Notes: generated from the letters alone by a model not told the origin. A stretch of DNA of 64,000 nt from Styela clava (GCF_964204865.1 NC_135250.1:17518001-17582000), one strand, 5' to 3'. Numbered from the stretch's first letter, positions 1-15,300 are shown. Translations and numbers: made by a program.

Positions 1-3000
1 TGAGAGGTTTCGCTATTGACATCATTCTGACAGCCTTCGTAATTTTGCCGGTGCGATCAAACCAGGGCCACTATATAACGGCTCTGATCAAACCACAAGA
101 CGCCGAAAATCGACGACTCCCTGGCATTGTTACGTAACAAACCGACTTGAGCAGAACTAACATCAACGTTATAAGATGTGCATAACTGGTTTTGCAATGC
201 AGCTTTTGGTTTTGCGGCTTAAATTTCTAAATTCTAACCGCTTGGGCCCTCCCGCGACCGCGGGGGTGGATGCTACGCCACTGTCTGTAGATAGGGTTAC
301 CATATTTTTGTGACTTCAAAGCGGGACAACCCCTTAGCTAAGATTTTGTAACTTCACATTTTCCGATTTTACTACATAGGTAGGCTTACCATACGTCCCG
401 CTTTAGGCGGGACAGTCCCGCTTTTCAGCGTTTTGTCCCGCCGTCCCGATAAGCCAGCCAAAAGTCCCGCTTTTCCAGCATAATACAAAAACATGTTCTC
501 GTACTGTTGTTTCTGTGTAGCGCAGCGCCAGACTACATACTGACGGTGAATGCGTTTGTTTCCCGTTGATTCCCATTGATGGCAGACGTATCGCATGTAA
601 AACCAATACTAATTAGTCTAAATTCGAATTATTTGTACCGGTATCGTTAACGTCAATTCCTTCCTATTTTTCGAACTGAACTCGATATTTGAACAGAGAA
701 TATGCGCATGAAATTTCGATAACAATATCGTCAATAAAGACAGCCGTTAAACAGCAATGCCGCGATCCGCGAGTGAGAGCCGTGAGAACTAGTAGTGAAA
801 GGTACCTTACGTTTCAGAATAAACACCGATCACATATTTCCCTTTCTGTGCTCCATTTGCCGTCCTAAGGCAAGGTATGAAGCAAGCAAGCAAGACACAG
901 CAGACCTAATCTTGAAATAAATATACAAACGCATACAGTACTTTTGTTAAACTTTACTAATAGTTTTGAATAACATTAATATGTTGACAGAGAGTCCTAC
1001 GTTCTAATATTAAATAAAAATAATAAATGAGTAACATTTCTGTTATGTGCAAATACACCATGGCAGCAAATTCACAAACTACAGTAGTTTTAAACCAGGT
1101 TTAGGTTCCAAATTCATGACAAAAAGTGTGATATTGTTTTACAATGTTTTATATGATTATCTGGAATAAATAGAATCAACTTGAAATTATTGTAAAATCT
1201 GGTCCATTTTATTCCGACCAAATTCTAGATCAATTCTGAAAACTGAATTTTTTACTACAGAAAAACCGACAATTATTATTGCTGCCGCATGCATTTCATA
1301 ACATTCAGGCTTTTGCACAATCCCATAATTCCAAAATATATAGAAGCAATTTTGCACATCCCCAATCCTGGCTAATAAATATATAGAAAAAAATTACTTA
1401 CATAAAAATTGGAAGGCTAGTAAATTGCACCTTGCCCACAACTGCAACAGCTGTAGTAAAAATTGGAAAACTTCAGTCAAACATGGACAGATGATAAATC
1501 TATCATCTGTTCAGACTTGAATTGAAAAAAAATCATTACAAATGTTTCTATTGAAAATGCAAATTCACTAACATTAGTACACAGGAGTGGAATACACTGA
1601 AAAAGAAGGTTAATGAAAAACACAATTCATAACCACCTTCATATATATAGAATTGGAAATATCGGGCGATTCCTATCTTAAAAAAACACCATATTCTGTT
1701 ATTCATCGACTTCAATAGACACCATTTAGGTAGAATATGACACCTATCAGTAGCCATATTTTCTTTGGAATATCTGGCCCAAACAATATATATGTAATAG
1801 TATATAATAATGTCAGAGAAAATTCATGGTGATGTACTTTTTTTTTAATTCCACAAAATTCAGACTAAAACAATGAGCCCTAATTTTCCTAGTGAAGTAA
1901 ATTTGAAGAAAAAATATAAAACAGACACATACATTTGTGCTACATACTCCAATATGTACTATTTCACTATATTAATATTTAGAAAAAACGTACTATTATG
2001 TTTATAATAATGCAACTACATGATTTGGCAAAACTATAATAAATATAAGTATATACATACTACAGTGCTAGAAATCGTACACAAGATACAGTGGAAATCG
2101 AAACAGTTTGGCACAAAAACTATGTATAAGTGACAAGTGTGATGTGATTACTAAAACATTTAATATTTCAAATCTTTTTGGGCCATTTCTAAAACAAGGC
2201 ACAAGCAAATTATAAGACTGAGAAATAACTAATAACTCAGGTACACTCTCCTTATTTCATTGGAGAGTATCAGTTATGCCGGTATATTTCTTGCCCGGTA
2301 CAAATGATATTCTACAGGATTTCGGCTGGTTTGGTTGGTGTCGAGCTTTTAACTGAACATACAGAGAGTCAAAAAAACTGAGAATGTCAAGTGCTAGAAA
2401 AATTATTAAACAAAACTACATTTCTATACATCAAGACTGCTGTAAAATGTTGTTAAAAATGTTGAATCTCAGGAACAAGAAAGTTTTAAAAACTATATCG
2501 GAACATTCAATATAGCTCTTTTACAAAATTGAAGAACAAAAAAAATTGGTATAATCAAATCTCAAATTTAGAAGACAAGGATTATAATGACAGGAATGTA
2601 ATATTTCAACTTTATCAGGTTACCTGTCCATGCCAGGTACGGTAGAGTGTACTAAGTATAAGTCAGGCTTATTTATTGGCAACAAGATGAGTTAATTACT
2701 GGTGCTATGGCAAATTTACACAAATTTCTAACAAAATTGATGACCAATTTAAATCCAAAAGAGAAATAAAAACTATCAAAGAGGCTGCATATGATATAAA
2801 AACCATTAAAATAAATATTAGTTTTAATTAAACTTTGATGATATGCAATGCATTTAATGATTGCAAAATATGCAATGCTTTCTCGAAATGCACCAACATA
2901 CCTATAGTTAAGTTTTAATAACACATTTAGTCTTTTTGAAACTTCTATGCTTTAAATACCAGAAAAATTTTACTGTGATCTAATATGGTTATTGTACCTA

Positions 3001-3335
3001 GACTTATGTGACACAGTTTACACATTCAAGTATTTAATTTGTATAATATAAAGATTTTAATTCCTCATAAAGTTCTGAAATTTCCACTTAAAAAATAGTC
3101 CTTGTGAGCAATTGCCATATGGAAAGCAAGACTAAAAATAGACTATATTGGATATATGATAACTGCAAGAGTGCAGAGAATAGAAAACCATTCAAAATGG
3201 AATTCAACTTACAATATCACAAAATTCAATCTATATTGATAAAGGGCAATAGTGCAAATTTCTATATTGGTAAAAATGTTTTCTTAGCTGGTTATTCACC
3301 ATCCGCGATGTACTCAATAACTCCCTGGCAGAACT
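1..3335. other. AT-rich flank 3' of SLC12A8, no gene seen
   Basis: No convincing coding exon is visible on either strand; the open frames are short, AT-rich and lack family motifs. The first ~300 bases carry a short repeated phrase (gatcaaacca occurs twice around 55-100) and a GC-rich spot near 245-275, which suggests repeat-derived DNA. The rest is A/T-rich and could hold a long 3' UTR of the minus-strand SLC12A8 gene, but an AATAAA already overlaps that gene's stop codon, so the UTR may be very short. Confidence 0.5.
370..600. repeat. GC-rich repeat with CCCGC/GCGGG inverted motifs
   Basis: Between about 385 and 475 the sequence alternates cgtcccgctt, ggcgggacag, tcccgctttt and gtcccgccgtcccg, a dense cluster of direct and inverted CCCGC motifs that stands out from the AT-rich surroundings. 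Overlapping short frames on the minus strand look like debris from a repeat rather than a gene. No family name can be given. Confidence 0.4.
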
Positions 3336-3340
3336 TTATT
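3335..3340 (-). terminator. AATAAA overlapping the SLC12A8 stop codon
   Basis: On the minus strand the last codons read AGC AAA TAA A, so the TAA stop lies inside a canonical AATAAA polyadenylation signal. If it is used, the 3' UTR is only some 15-30 nt. Other AATAAA motifs lie further downstream (for example near 2670), so this site is a candidate, not a certainty. Confidence 0.45.
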
Positions 3341-6300
3341 TGCTCTCATCAGGTGAGGACATGATTGGCATAATATTAGCATAGTTGCATTCCTCTGTCG
3401 AAGCTTGATGGAACCTCCTCCTATCAGCAAAATCTTCATTGTCAGATGTCAATTGCTCAGATACGACTACAACAGGTGCAATTGTCATAGGAGCTAATAA
3501 AATCTGTTCTGGGGGTTCAGGTGTAGATCTAAATGTCAGAATGAAATGTGGTGCTTGCACTATTTCAGTTGTTTGAGTGTGCTATGCATTGTTTCCTGAC
3601 AACGCAAAGCAGATTACAGGAATTGAAAATTCTCAAATGGGTTTGCTACTCTGGGATTTGCCCTAATTTTCGATTAAGTTACCTTCTTTCCTGCTGCCAA
3701 ACACGATTGTTCAGCACAGGTTTATAGAACAATATATTTCAATACCAAGACACTGAAATATTATAACAAACATAACAAAGAGAGAGTTACCATACAAGAT
3801 TGACGGTACTCCCAAAGTATGTGTAACAGATTAGGGTCAGGCCATAATTTTATTCCAATTCTCTTTATTTTAGTTCTATTACGAGTTCGGGGACTAGACA
3901 GGTGACTCCCGTAGTATTTGTACCTGAAATTATGGTCTAACCTGGAACACATACTACGTTTCGGTGTTCGCCATCTTGGTTCACATACTTCGGGCGTACC
4001 AGATTGACTGACTACACTATTATTTCATCGTCAACCTAGTTTTTGATTACTTGGATTTTATTAAAAATCAAGCTAAAAAAATTAACCAAAAGTAACCCAT
4101 ATGATATTTAATGTATGTCTGTTTAATTTGGCCCTGATTTTGCTAAACAACAATATTGAAACAAAAAAATAAAATAAAAAAAAACTACCTGCAGCAAGAC
4201 TTCACAGATTGCTTTATCCATTCCTCAAGACTAAATTCATTAGTTACACCTGGGTTAACTCCGGGACATGCTTGTGATATATAGATATATACAAGTGCAA
4301 ATGCCAGTATATTCATAAGTGCATATAGCCATTGAATAAGAAACATCACAACTAGACTGAGAACAACCTAGAAATGAAGTTATTCAAAAATTAAAATTAA
4401 GTTATTCAAAATTTAAAATAAAACATTTTATTATATTAAGGGTATACTTAATATACTTTATACACCATATTATCAAACATAATCAAAATAATAAATCGAA
4501 CAGAACTTCAAACGCACAGTTGCAGTTACCAGGATTTGAGCTTAAATAGATCTAATACTTCTGTTCTAATTTGTGACCGATTCTACCAAGAAATAAGGCT
4601 GAAAGGAGGCAAATTTCAAATCCATAGAATACAATCATGCAATCTAATTTATTTATCACAATTCACAAGGTCGTCACAAAAACGCACACCTTGGCACAAT
4701 TTCATAAATCTGGGGCAAAACCAATAGGCCTGGAAGCTAATATTATAAAATATGAAAGTGGGGCTCCCGAAGTATGCGAACCAAGATGGCGGACATCGGA
4801 ATGTAATATGTGTACTAGGTTAGGGTTAGGCCATAATTTTAGGTATAAATTCTACGGGAGGCTCTTGGCTAGTCTTCAAACTGATAATAGGACTAAAATA
4901 AGGAAAAGTGGAAAAAAATTATCACCTAACCCTAACCTGTTACCCATGTTACGTTCCGATGTCCGCCATCTTGGTTCGCATACTTCGGGAGCACCATAAA
5001 AGTAATACTGATAGCCTTCTACTAGCTTGGTTCTGTTCAGATGAAGTGATTTATTTGTGCTAACAACACGAAGTTAAAAATCGTCAAAACAATTTAAAGG
5101 TTCACTATGTTTCTAAAATCTAATAAAACTGTAAGTTACAATTACCCCAAAAAGCGATGACCATCGATTGCAGAGAACTCCATACCATGACCGAGGTTGT
5201 TGGAGTATTTCTTCTCTCTCTGTATTGACTGGTGCTTCAATATCTTCCTCTTTAGGTTTCGGATCTTTGTTATCTTTGTTTTTCTTCCTTTTCTTTTTGT
5301 TTTTCTCAAGTTTGATTAAGTTATCTGTATCAGCATTCATTGTGTTAACATCGATGTCTGCACCAACAATTTCATCATGCTTCTTGTCAAATTGAAAAAT
5401 AAAGATTTGATGATAAACAATCATTGTAACCGGTAATTGAAACTAATAAAGTCAAATTTTAAGTAAAAAATGGGATTATGCGATGACATTTACATAACTT
5501 TTCAATAGGATTTTCATAATTATTTTAGCCGAAAAGCCTCTTGTTCTGATCTGTTACTAGAAAGGAAGAAATACCAGAATAGCTAACCAGTTAGACATTC
5601 CGAATACATGGTCATAGTTAGTGAAGGAAGCAGTGAGGGTCGAAATCAAAAATATTCTCATACAAGTTTCTTGAATAGAGAATGTATATTCTAACTAGAT
5701 AAAGTTGAACATAAGATGAACAGAATGCAATGTATGTTTAATTGTATTGAATTGCAGTAATGCAAGTTGGTTGAACGTCAAAATAAAGTTTACGTAACCC
5801 ACAATGAAGTCATTGGTTTGTCATTTGTGATCAAGCAAAGTAAAAAGAAAGCGAGGAAGACTTGGACGTCAAGGCATCTCATAAGACCAGATGCGTAAGT
5901 TGTTTTTTATAGTTATCAAAAAATAAATGAAGGCCATTTTGGTCCTACAGTGAGACCTCAACCAATTAACTGAAATTTACTTAGAAACAATTTTAAATTA
6001 TTCCTGAAATTGAAAACTTCCAGCAATACAGAATGTACCGTAATTAATTTCGAATCAATTCAATATGGACATCCCTGATCACAATCTATACCAGCAGTAA
6101 CATGAGCCATCCCACTACAGCGAAAATTTTAACTGGGCACGACAACAATGTTTTCAGCGATGATGAAATTAGTAAAATGAACTAAATGACCACCTGTTAA
6201 AACAACCTGGTGAAGAGAAGAATATATTAGCAAACCTGTGCAACTTGACGTTCCTGAATGTCATCAGATTTGGAGATTTGGTTTTCACTTTGAAGTGTAG

Positions 6301-9300
6301 GTTCAAGTAATGCATCAGATGCTACCTCAGTTTCATTAGTGTTCGAATTCTGATTAATATTATAACTGGCTTCCATGTGTTCATCAAGAAGAAATGTATC
6401 ACGTAAATGCTGTCGACCTAAATGGAATGAAAATGAAGATAAAATTTCTGCATGTGACCACCATGCAGTTTTATGGCTATAGACCTGACATGGGCAAATT
6501 ACGGCCCGCGGGCCAAATCTGACCCGTTGAGTAATTCAATCTGGCTCACCTGATGATGTCAGTGTCACAACTAAATTAAAACCAAATTTTGATGTTTTAG
6601 CTAAAAAGAGCTCAAGGAATTTGTTGAGATTGCGAATAAATTTAGTTTTTGACAGAAACCCTATTGAAATTTTCTTTTGTAATACTGTAAATATTATTCA
6701 TAAAATGTTGCTTTTTAGGACACACATACATGGCACGTCAATCTATGTGGGCAAAATTTTTGGCCGCTGGTCCAACACATTGCCCATCCCTGCTGTAGTC
6801 GTTCACAGAATCCAGTTTATAATTGAGATTAGATGAACAGTTTTATCAACTATAATTTGCTTATTTTTAAATATTTATGCTATTGTATAATTTTGCTCCT
6901 GAATCAAAGTAATATTCCAGACAAAATTGTAGAGCCTTATTCTAGGATAATCAGTTCCCAGTCTCTGGAAAATCATTTTGTACAACTTGTGACCTGTGAT
7001 TAACACTGTAAAAACGACATTGGTTTTGAATTAGATAGGGTTCGACTTAACTATGTAGGCATCACAGGTAACAGACCTCAAATTCAAATCCTATGCGTAT
7101 TGCCCACCACCCTACCCAGTGTGGCATAAATTAAGCAAACAATTTCCGATAAATATATATATTACATATTTGTGGCTTCTTACAAAGGATTTCGTCCAGA
7201 ATGGCAAAAGATGGTCAAGCCACGCTTTCAGTTTAATTCGGTGAATGGTTTCATCAAAAAAATCCTTAAAATATTTGACTAGTAGAGGGACATTCATCAA
7301 TTTAGGAATTTTTTTTGCCTCAATTTGTCATACTGACCTTGTACAGGCGTATTGGATTGTTTTTTCTGTTCTGTTGTTTGATTGTCATTAGTAGAAGATC
7401 TAGATTCCTATAAAAAAGAACAAATTGATTTTTACAGTAGTAACGTTTCGAACATCCAACAATGCAGAAATATTGCTGAAAAAGAATCAGAATATCATCA
7501 TTACAGTTTTTGAAGGATTAAATATATTAAAAACAAAATTTACTGAATTTATATAGAGGATAGGAATGTTAGAACATGAGGACATTAAACTTTAATCCAA
7601 AATATATCAGACTACGGCGTAACTGTTTCTTTTAAAAAAAACATTTTCGTCATCAAGATACCAACATTCATTTTTCTTTGTCTACATGTCAATACAAAAA
7701 TGTGAAATATGCTGTGTGATAGCAACAAATATCACCCCACATCTAATTGATTGATAGTTTATAAATCAATCAAAATATGATATATATTAGGTTTGTTTAA
7801 TAGGAGAAATACATTGTTCTAAGAAAAATATCAAGTCTTAAACTTACGTAGTTTTGAAATATTTTATCTAAGTCTTGACTGAATTGTAACATAGTTCCAG
7901 TAGGTGCTTCATGCTGAAAACTTCCATACGAGGCTTTCTCCAAAGTAACTTTATCATGGTCTTTTGGAGCATATTTAACCTTTTAAAAAGATATTAAACA
8001 GTTTTTATAGGAAGTTTCAAGCCTTGGCTATAGACAAGAATCACTACAAGATAAAACATTTGAGATGGGCAAATAACACTTCCACTAATGAACTAGTAAA
8101 CAATTTGTAATATACTGTAATAGCATTTTGTGATTTAGATTTGAAAAAAAAAATCATATTATCATTCAATTACAAACCTTATATTTTCCCAAGTTTTTCA
8201 TCCTCATGTCGTATGTCATAGCTAGTGCAAAATAAGAATAATCCACAACCGCATATACCAACATGAAATTACATGTTATTACTGGTGATATTGCATTCAA
8301 ATTTCCAATCAATATGAACAAAAGTGAACAGAAACCAACAGCAATGATTCCAAGAACTGGAGTTTTATTTGCTCCAAACTGTGAAAAATTTAAAATATTC
8401 AAGATGGCGATTTGATAAATTCAAATAAATTTCAGTATAAGTGCCATTCCAAGCAACTGTTGAATTTCATCAATTTTCTTTAAAGTGCAGTGAAAGTAAT
8501 TGTTTTGAATTTTTTATATCAAAAGACACGCAAATTTTATTGGACTGCATTCATTTCACAGAAAAAGTTAAAATTTCACCTAGGTTTGTGATGGTTTACA
8601 GTGGCCTGAAATTTTGACATGTTTGTGACGACTCGTAACACCAAGTGTTTGATAGGCTGGTACAGTTATTTCATTTCAAATAAATGCACCGAGCTCAAAG
8701 TGTTTGCAGTGCTGTAGGACATGTCTTTACCTATTTATCGATTTAAGTTGTGTAACTTTTGTGCAATTTTGTTCAAACTCAAACCCCATTAAGCGACTGA
8801 TGTGACAATGACACAAAACATGTAGCTAGAAATGTAAAAATAAATTGCATCTAACAAATTGTCCCGTAAAGTCACTTGGAATGGCCCATAAGTGATCCAC
8901 AAATAGAGGAATGTCAAAAACAATCGTACTCAAAAACTGAAGAAAAATTGCAATGTATGTAGTAATAATATATACCGTAGTGTAGGTACTAATCTAAACT
9001 TCTTAAAGTCAAAAACAATATATATATTCAGACTAAGTATAAGAGGAAAAAATCAAGATCTCTCCAGAAATAGGCAAGATATGCTCTGGCCATAGCGGAT
9101 AAAATAGAATATTTCTACTATATACCAAAGCATTATTTAATACTCCTAAGTCCTAATATATTTAAAATTTGGACTCGGACCATGTGAAATTTTACTTACT
9201 CCCTTTCCAAGAATCTTGATAACAGGTACAACATTTTGATTTGCAATAGACTGTAGTACACGAGGAGCTCCATAGAGACCTTCAAATACATACAATTTAT

Positions 9301-12300
9301 TAAATTAATCAATAATTCGGTACTCCCGAAGTATGTGAACCAAGATGGCGGACACCGGAACATAGTATGTGTACCAGTTTAAAGTTAGGCCATAAATTCA
9401 TTCCAATTTTCCCTATTTTAGTTCTATTACGAGTTTGGGGACTAGCCAAGTGACTTGCGTAGTATTCGTACCTGAAATTATGGCCCAACCCCATCCTTGG
9501 TTCACATATTTCGGGAGTAACAATAATTCTACTGTACACGAAAAATGAGACTGTGACAAAACAAAAATTGTAGTACATTACGGTATAACATGATTCATAA
9601 TAGTAAAGCATAAAGTATCCATATAAAACAGACTATTATCACCTGTACTGCAAGAAGAAGTACTTGACATATAAAGTCCAGCAAGCCACAGTACAGATAC
9701 AGCTGAAACCTAAAAATGAGAAATAATTTAAAGAGAATTTCAGCAAGTTTGTTACTGATTTTTCCAATGTCATCTTATACCTGATAAAATAAATCACATT
9801 ACAAATTTTGCAAAGCATGAACTTGATGGTGGAGGAGGCCGTAACCGACCAGCGGTTACGTGAACCACTGGTTCAGCCAATAAAATAAAAATATATAGAC
9901 ATTCTTATACTAACAGACTAACAGAGTACTACTACTGTACTTTCAATGGCGAACCCAAACAAAAAGATCATGGCTAACAGCATTCGGATCAAGTAATCTG
10001 AAATAAATCTTCTTTGATATAGGCTACATTCGAAAAACATTCCCGATACCTTTTCAGCAATCATAAAATCTTCTTGAAGAGCCCATCTAAGGCAAGTTGA
10101 ACCAAGAAGCAACACAAACAAGAGGTAGAGAATGAAGCTGAATAAGGAAAATTAAATGGTCAATAAGAATAATTTAGGAATATTAAAAATCAAACTCTTA
10201 TTATTTCAGTATATTAATTAATTAAGGTCAAACTAATGTTCCAAAAAGTTGATGCATTTAGTATCTGGAAGTTACATCATAGCAGTAACACACAAAGGAC
10301 AGAGAAAGCCAGAACCAAATAATCTACTATGGTAAATGCATTCTGAAATAATATTTCTGAATATGAAATATTGAATATGCTACAACAAATGTCCATTTGA
10401 TGATTAGAATTTGGGAATGCGCAGGCGTAAAAACAATATTTTTGATTTGAATTGATCAGTATTCTATACCGTTTACAAAAATTATAATTTTTCTGTGAGA
10501 CCTTTTTGCTCAAAATTGATTTGATATGTACATCACACACAAGACACAAAGTAAAAACTAGTTTAATCAAATATATAACCCGAACACAAAGGCATGAAAT
10601 AAACCATTGACACATAATTTCTTAAATTATTTTTTAAATGCAAACATCACAAACCTAAGCATAATTGCAGACAATGTCCCAACAGGAATACTTGAAGCAG
10701 GTTTCTTCAAATCACCAGACATATTCACACCTGTAAAGAGTGAAAAGATCACATTAACAGATATATATGAATTTCTTTTTTCAATCTGAAGAATGCCTCA
10801 TACCAGTTCAAAGTCTCTATCTTATTGCTTTTTCTAACATTTCAAAATATTGGCTCTAAAAATTTTCAATTCACCCTAATTATGGCAAATTTGAAGCTTG
10901 AAAAGATCATGTGAGATTGAAAATTACTTTCTGTGTGCAAAAATTCTTTACTGATAGATATGATAATTTTAATAAAGAAAAATCTATAATAATAATAATA
11001 ATAATAACAATGACTAAATAACACATTAAAAACCTCAATGAATAGGGCATCTCATCACATATTTTCTTTAAATAATATTCAATTCCAACAGCTTGTGCTT
11101 TATTTAATGGCTATCAACAATGAACGTTCAGAACAGTATAGAAAAGAGGAGCCATACGCAGTGATAACAATGAACAGGTAAAGGAAACAAAACACCAAAT
11201 CAAATTCAGAACAATATGCCCCCCTAGTTAATGAGTATATTATTGCATACATTATATTCAACTTATATTTATTAACCTTCCCACTTGATTTCGATCCAGT
11301 GATCACCAAAATGTATTTTGATGTATGTATGTATGTATGTATGTATGTAGATTTAGAAGCTATTAATATAATAGTTCTTGGTATTATAGCAACTGCAACA
11401 TACATAAACATCGACTATTTGATGAATAATGAAACAAGAAAAGGATAAACACAAATTGCTGCCTAGATTTCAACATGAAATTATAGAATATTGAATATTT
11501 TCTGAATTGAGACATGACATGATATACAAAAAAATACATACAAGACTTGATTTGATTGGCTATAGTTACAAGAAATTAAATTAAGGCTTCTTCAGTCACA
11601 CCGTAAGACAATTGCTCATTTAATAAAATATCTTAAATTGAACTATTCTGAAATATAGAATATAATTGAATTTAAAGACATGTTTGAATGTTTGACATCA
11701 CTGCCATATGTTATATAAAATTTTGAAATCCAAACTCCCAATTGTTCGAGTTTGTTTTAAACTATATCTACATCCGTAATAAAACATCAAATGTGGCATC
11801 CATCAGCATCCTGACACACATAGTTAAACTTATCAATCATATATCTTATATAAGTGATAGGCTTTTCCTTCAATTGTTTCATTGATATCATGCAAGATGT
11901 CAAAATTAGACTTCATTCAAAGGAAAATGCATGTATGCTGACAGTGATTTTTAACCGTGATGCTCATTATAGCCATACTTTCCCAATCTAGTTTAATATG
12001 AATTAGCCAAATTTTTTTCCCAGATATAATACCATTAAAAAATGGCAAATTATTCACTGTAAACGGAAATCTCAATTACCGAGTCTTTATTAATTCAAAG
12101 TGAAATTTAAACTAACTATTAAATACACAAAGTGATTTTATAAACCAGATTGACTCATTGCTCACCTGCCATTACTCCAGTGGCCGTTGGAAAGAAAACT
12201 CCGAAAACAGTAAAAAAATTTTCATTTTCTTGATAAGACGGATAAGTATTGTTATGAAGTACTTCACTTGAGAACCCAACAAAGCCAGCATCTGAAAAAT

Positions 12301-15300
12301 TCAAATAAGAAGTTGACGGCATACGGACTACCGGTACATTAATTCAATGACAATATAAGTGGAAAAGTAAGTCACCTGGCTCAGTATGTATCATAGTCCC
12401 AAGTATGAAATCAAAAGTGGATACAATGAGAACGAAAAGCAATACTAATTGAAGACGAATAACCCACTTTACACCTGAAATAATAAGAATAAATTATACC
12501 AGCAAATAGCAATATCAAGTCTGAAACCATATCATTAATATTGAATGAAGATAATAAATAAGCATGAATATGATGATCGACTATAAGCCAGCGGTTGCCA
12601 AAAGGGGCGATTTGCTAAGTGCACCCTGAAAATTAACAAAATTGTGTTAAACATAAGTAATAAATGATTGAATATTTGAAACGATGTGTTCAGAGCGGCA
12701 GCCGCACAGCAGCACACCTCTCGTTAGATTAATAAGTGTGAATGTTATGACATTGTTTTGTTGAAATTGCCATTATTCTTCAGGCCTACATGTTTAGAAA
12801 CTTTTAATGAAAAGCATAAACTGCACATTAATGATCACAAAATTTAGTTTTATTTAATTTAATTTTTAATAAAGTGCACCATGAGTTTTTTCCCTGATAA
12901 CAGGAAAAAAAAGTTTGGTAACCACTGCTTTAAGATGTAATACACCTATTAAATCAGGGGTCGGCAACCTACGGCCCGCGGGCCGGATCCAGCCCGCGGA
13001 GTAATACAATACGGTTCACTGAATTATAGTAACAAAACAGCTGTTTTGGCGATTATATTCTTTACGTAACAGAATTTATTGCGAGACGCGTGTTAACTAA
13101 ATTATATTCTAACAAGAATAAAATGAACCTCCAGAAGTATGCGCATCAAGATAGCGCGCAACCTGAACATAGTATGTGTGTACCGGTTAGGACTAGGCTT
13201 TGCGACATCTTGGTGCGCATACTTCTGGAGCACCGATAAAATTCACAATTACTCGTTTAATTAGCCTATAATTCAATTATAATTAGACAAATGGCAACAA
13301 AACGCAGAAAAGTTGATGCTAAGTGCAAAGGGTTCAATGGTGCCGAAAATATTCAAATGGCATTTTTTGAGATTCAATGCAATGTCACTGCTTGATTTTT
13401 ATTATAAAAAGTATCATCCATTCGGTTTTCAGCTTTCTAAAAATATGTGCGGCCCGCCAATGACTTGCAGCTCTTATTTTGTCCCGCGAGCGACAAAGCG
13501 TTGCAGACCCCTGCATTAAATGATGATAAAAATAAAACTTGGATAAAACTGAAAATATTTTGCCAAGATATGTCAAGTTTACATTGCATTCACAGAATAT
13601 TCACAATACATAGATCCAAAAAGTATGATTAAAATTTATGTATTTATTAACATTGAATTAATACGTGATTATATTGAATATCTGAACAATACAGCATATT
13701 AAAAAATAGTAATCAAGTAGCACAATCAATAGCTGACCACAATTTTATATCAGTTGGCAATTATTCTTATTCTCAATAATACAATCAAATTTCAATAAGA
13801 ACTCACCTGCTAGATTAATTGCAAGAAGTAATAAAAGTGTCAAAACAGCAACTCCTCTCACAGCCCATTCGTTATTCCAGTCAAATGTAGAAGTAACAGA
13901 TTCTGCAAATCCAGTGCAATACAGTGCAGATACTATGCACTGAAAAAAAAAAAACTTTGCATTACAGAAACTGTAATCCTTTATTTCACTATAGATAATG
14001 AACAAGCAAAAATGAAACAAAATTCCCCCAATTTACTGTCAATAAAATATTATAGTAAATCTAGAAAGGATAGGATAGGATTTACATACCGGTATTTATC
14101 TTGGGGGAATGGAAAGTCGACGGCTTAATCATATGGCGAACCACGGGCCCCTCATCATACTTGTGGGATTAGTTAGCCAGTTATTTGTTTTAGAAGCATG
14201 TACTAGCGAAGGAAGCTGTAACCGACCAGCAGTTATGTGAACCACCTTACAGCAAAGAGGAAACCAGCAATCCTCTCAGCACATAACTATCCTCGCATGG
14301 GATTCGAACCTGCATACCCACGCAGGGTAATCAGAGGTGCAGTGGTGAGCGTATTCATAACGCTTAGCACGATGTGCCACACCGCAATTTACCAATCATG
14401 GTATATATATTTTTAGGAATATATATTTATTTGAGTGAAATCATGACTGCCATGATCCAAGTGACTTCCAGTGGAATGCACATAAACAAAATAAAGAGCT
14501 CTCGATCAAGCATATATACAACCAATCAGATATATACATAAAAACTCAAAGATAACAAAGTTTAGTTACCAGTCCAAAGGCATACATGACACCAACAGTT
14601 CCTCCAATTTTACCACCAAGTACATGAGAAACAACAAAATAAACTCCACCACTGTGAACATCTTTCAATCTTTCACAAATTCCGATAGCAGCAAGTGAAG
14701 CGAGTAGAGCAACCGTAACTGTCATGAATACTATCAAGACAGCTAAACCAACTCCAACATTTCCCTTGAAACCAAGAAATATTTCGCAAATAAATTACAT
14801 GAACCATTGTTGCAGAAAACTGATTGAAATTTTATATTTTTCTACCCGGAGAATAAATTGATTGGTCAAGGATTTAATAATGATTAATGATGACACGTTT
14901 TCTTAAGTGTTGGGTTGTAAAACATTGTCACTATCATACTGATAATTAAATGTGTGGGCTCACAAATTGAAATATATTTGGATATAAATATGTGTGAAAG
15001 TACTAATCAGAAAAACATATTCTGAAATTGCTATTGGTGAAACATCAGAAATAAAATAGTACGGTGAGTACAATTCATATCATAATTGCCACAAAACATT
15101 AGGGATGGCCAAACCCAAATAATCTACTATTCCAAGTACCTAGTTCAACAAAAAAAACATACAATTAGGTTTGTATTTAGTAGGTGTTCTCTATTTTTTG
15201 TAGTTTTCAGAAAATCAATAAAGAGCGTTTTTAGTAATAGTAATATTGTGATATTTCAATTATTCTAAATAATAAAAGTTTTATAATATTACAAAATCAA

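Noticed and set aside
11100..11411. 103-codon minus-strand frame within SLC12A8 intron 6
   Set aside because: It reads through the (ATGT)n microsatellite and does not fit the transporter; exons 6 and 7 join in frame without it.
14280..14387. tRNA gene on the minus strand (perfect B box)
   Set aside because: The A/B-box head is fused to a body shared with other copies in the window and ends in a simple (atcct)n tail, so it is a SINE head, not a stand-alone tRNA.
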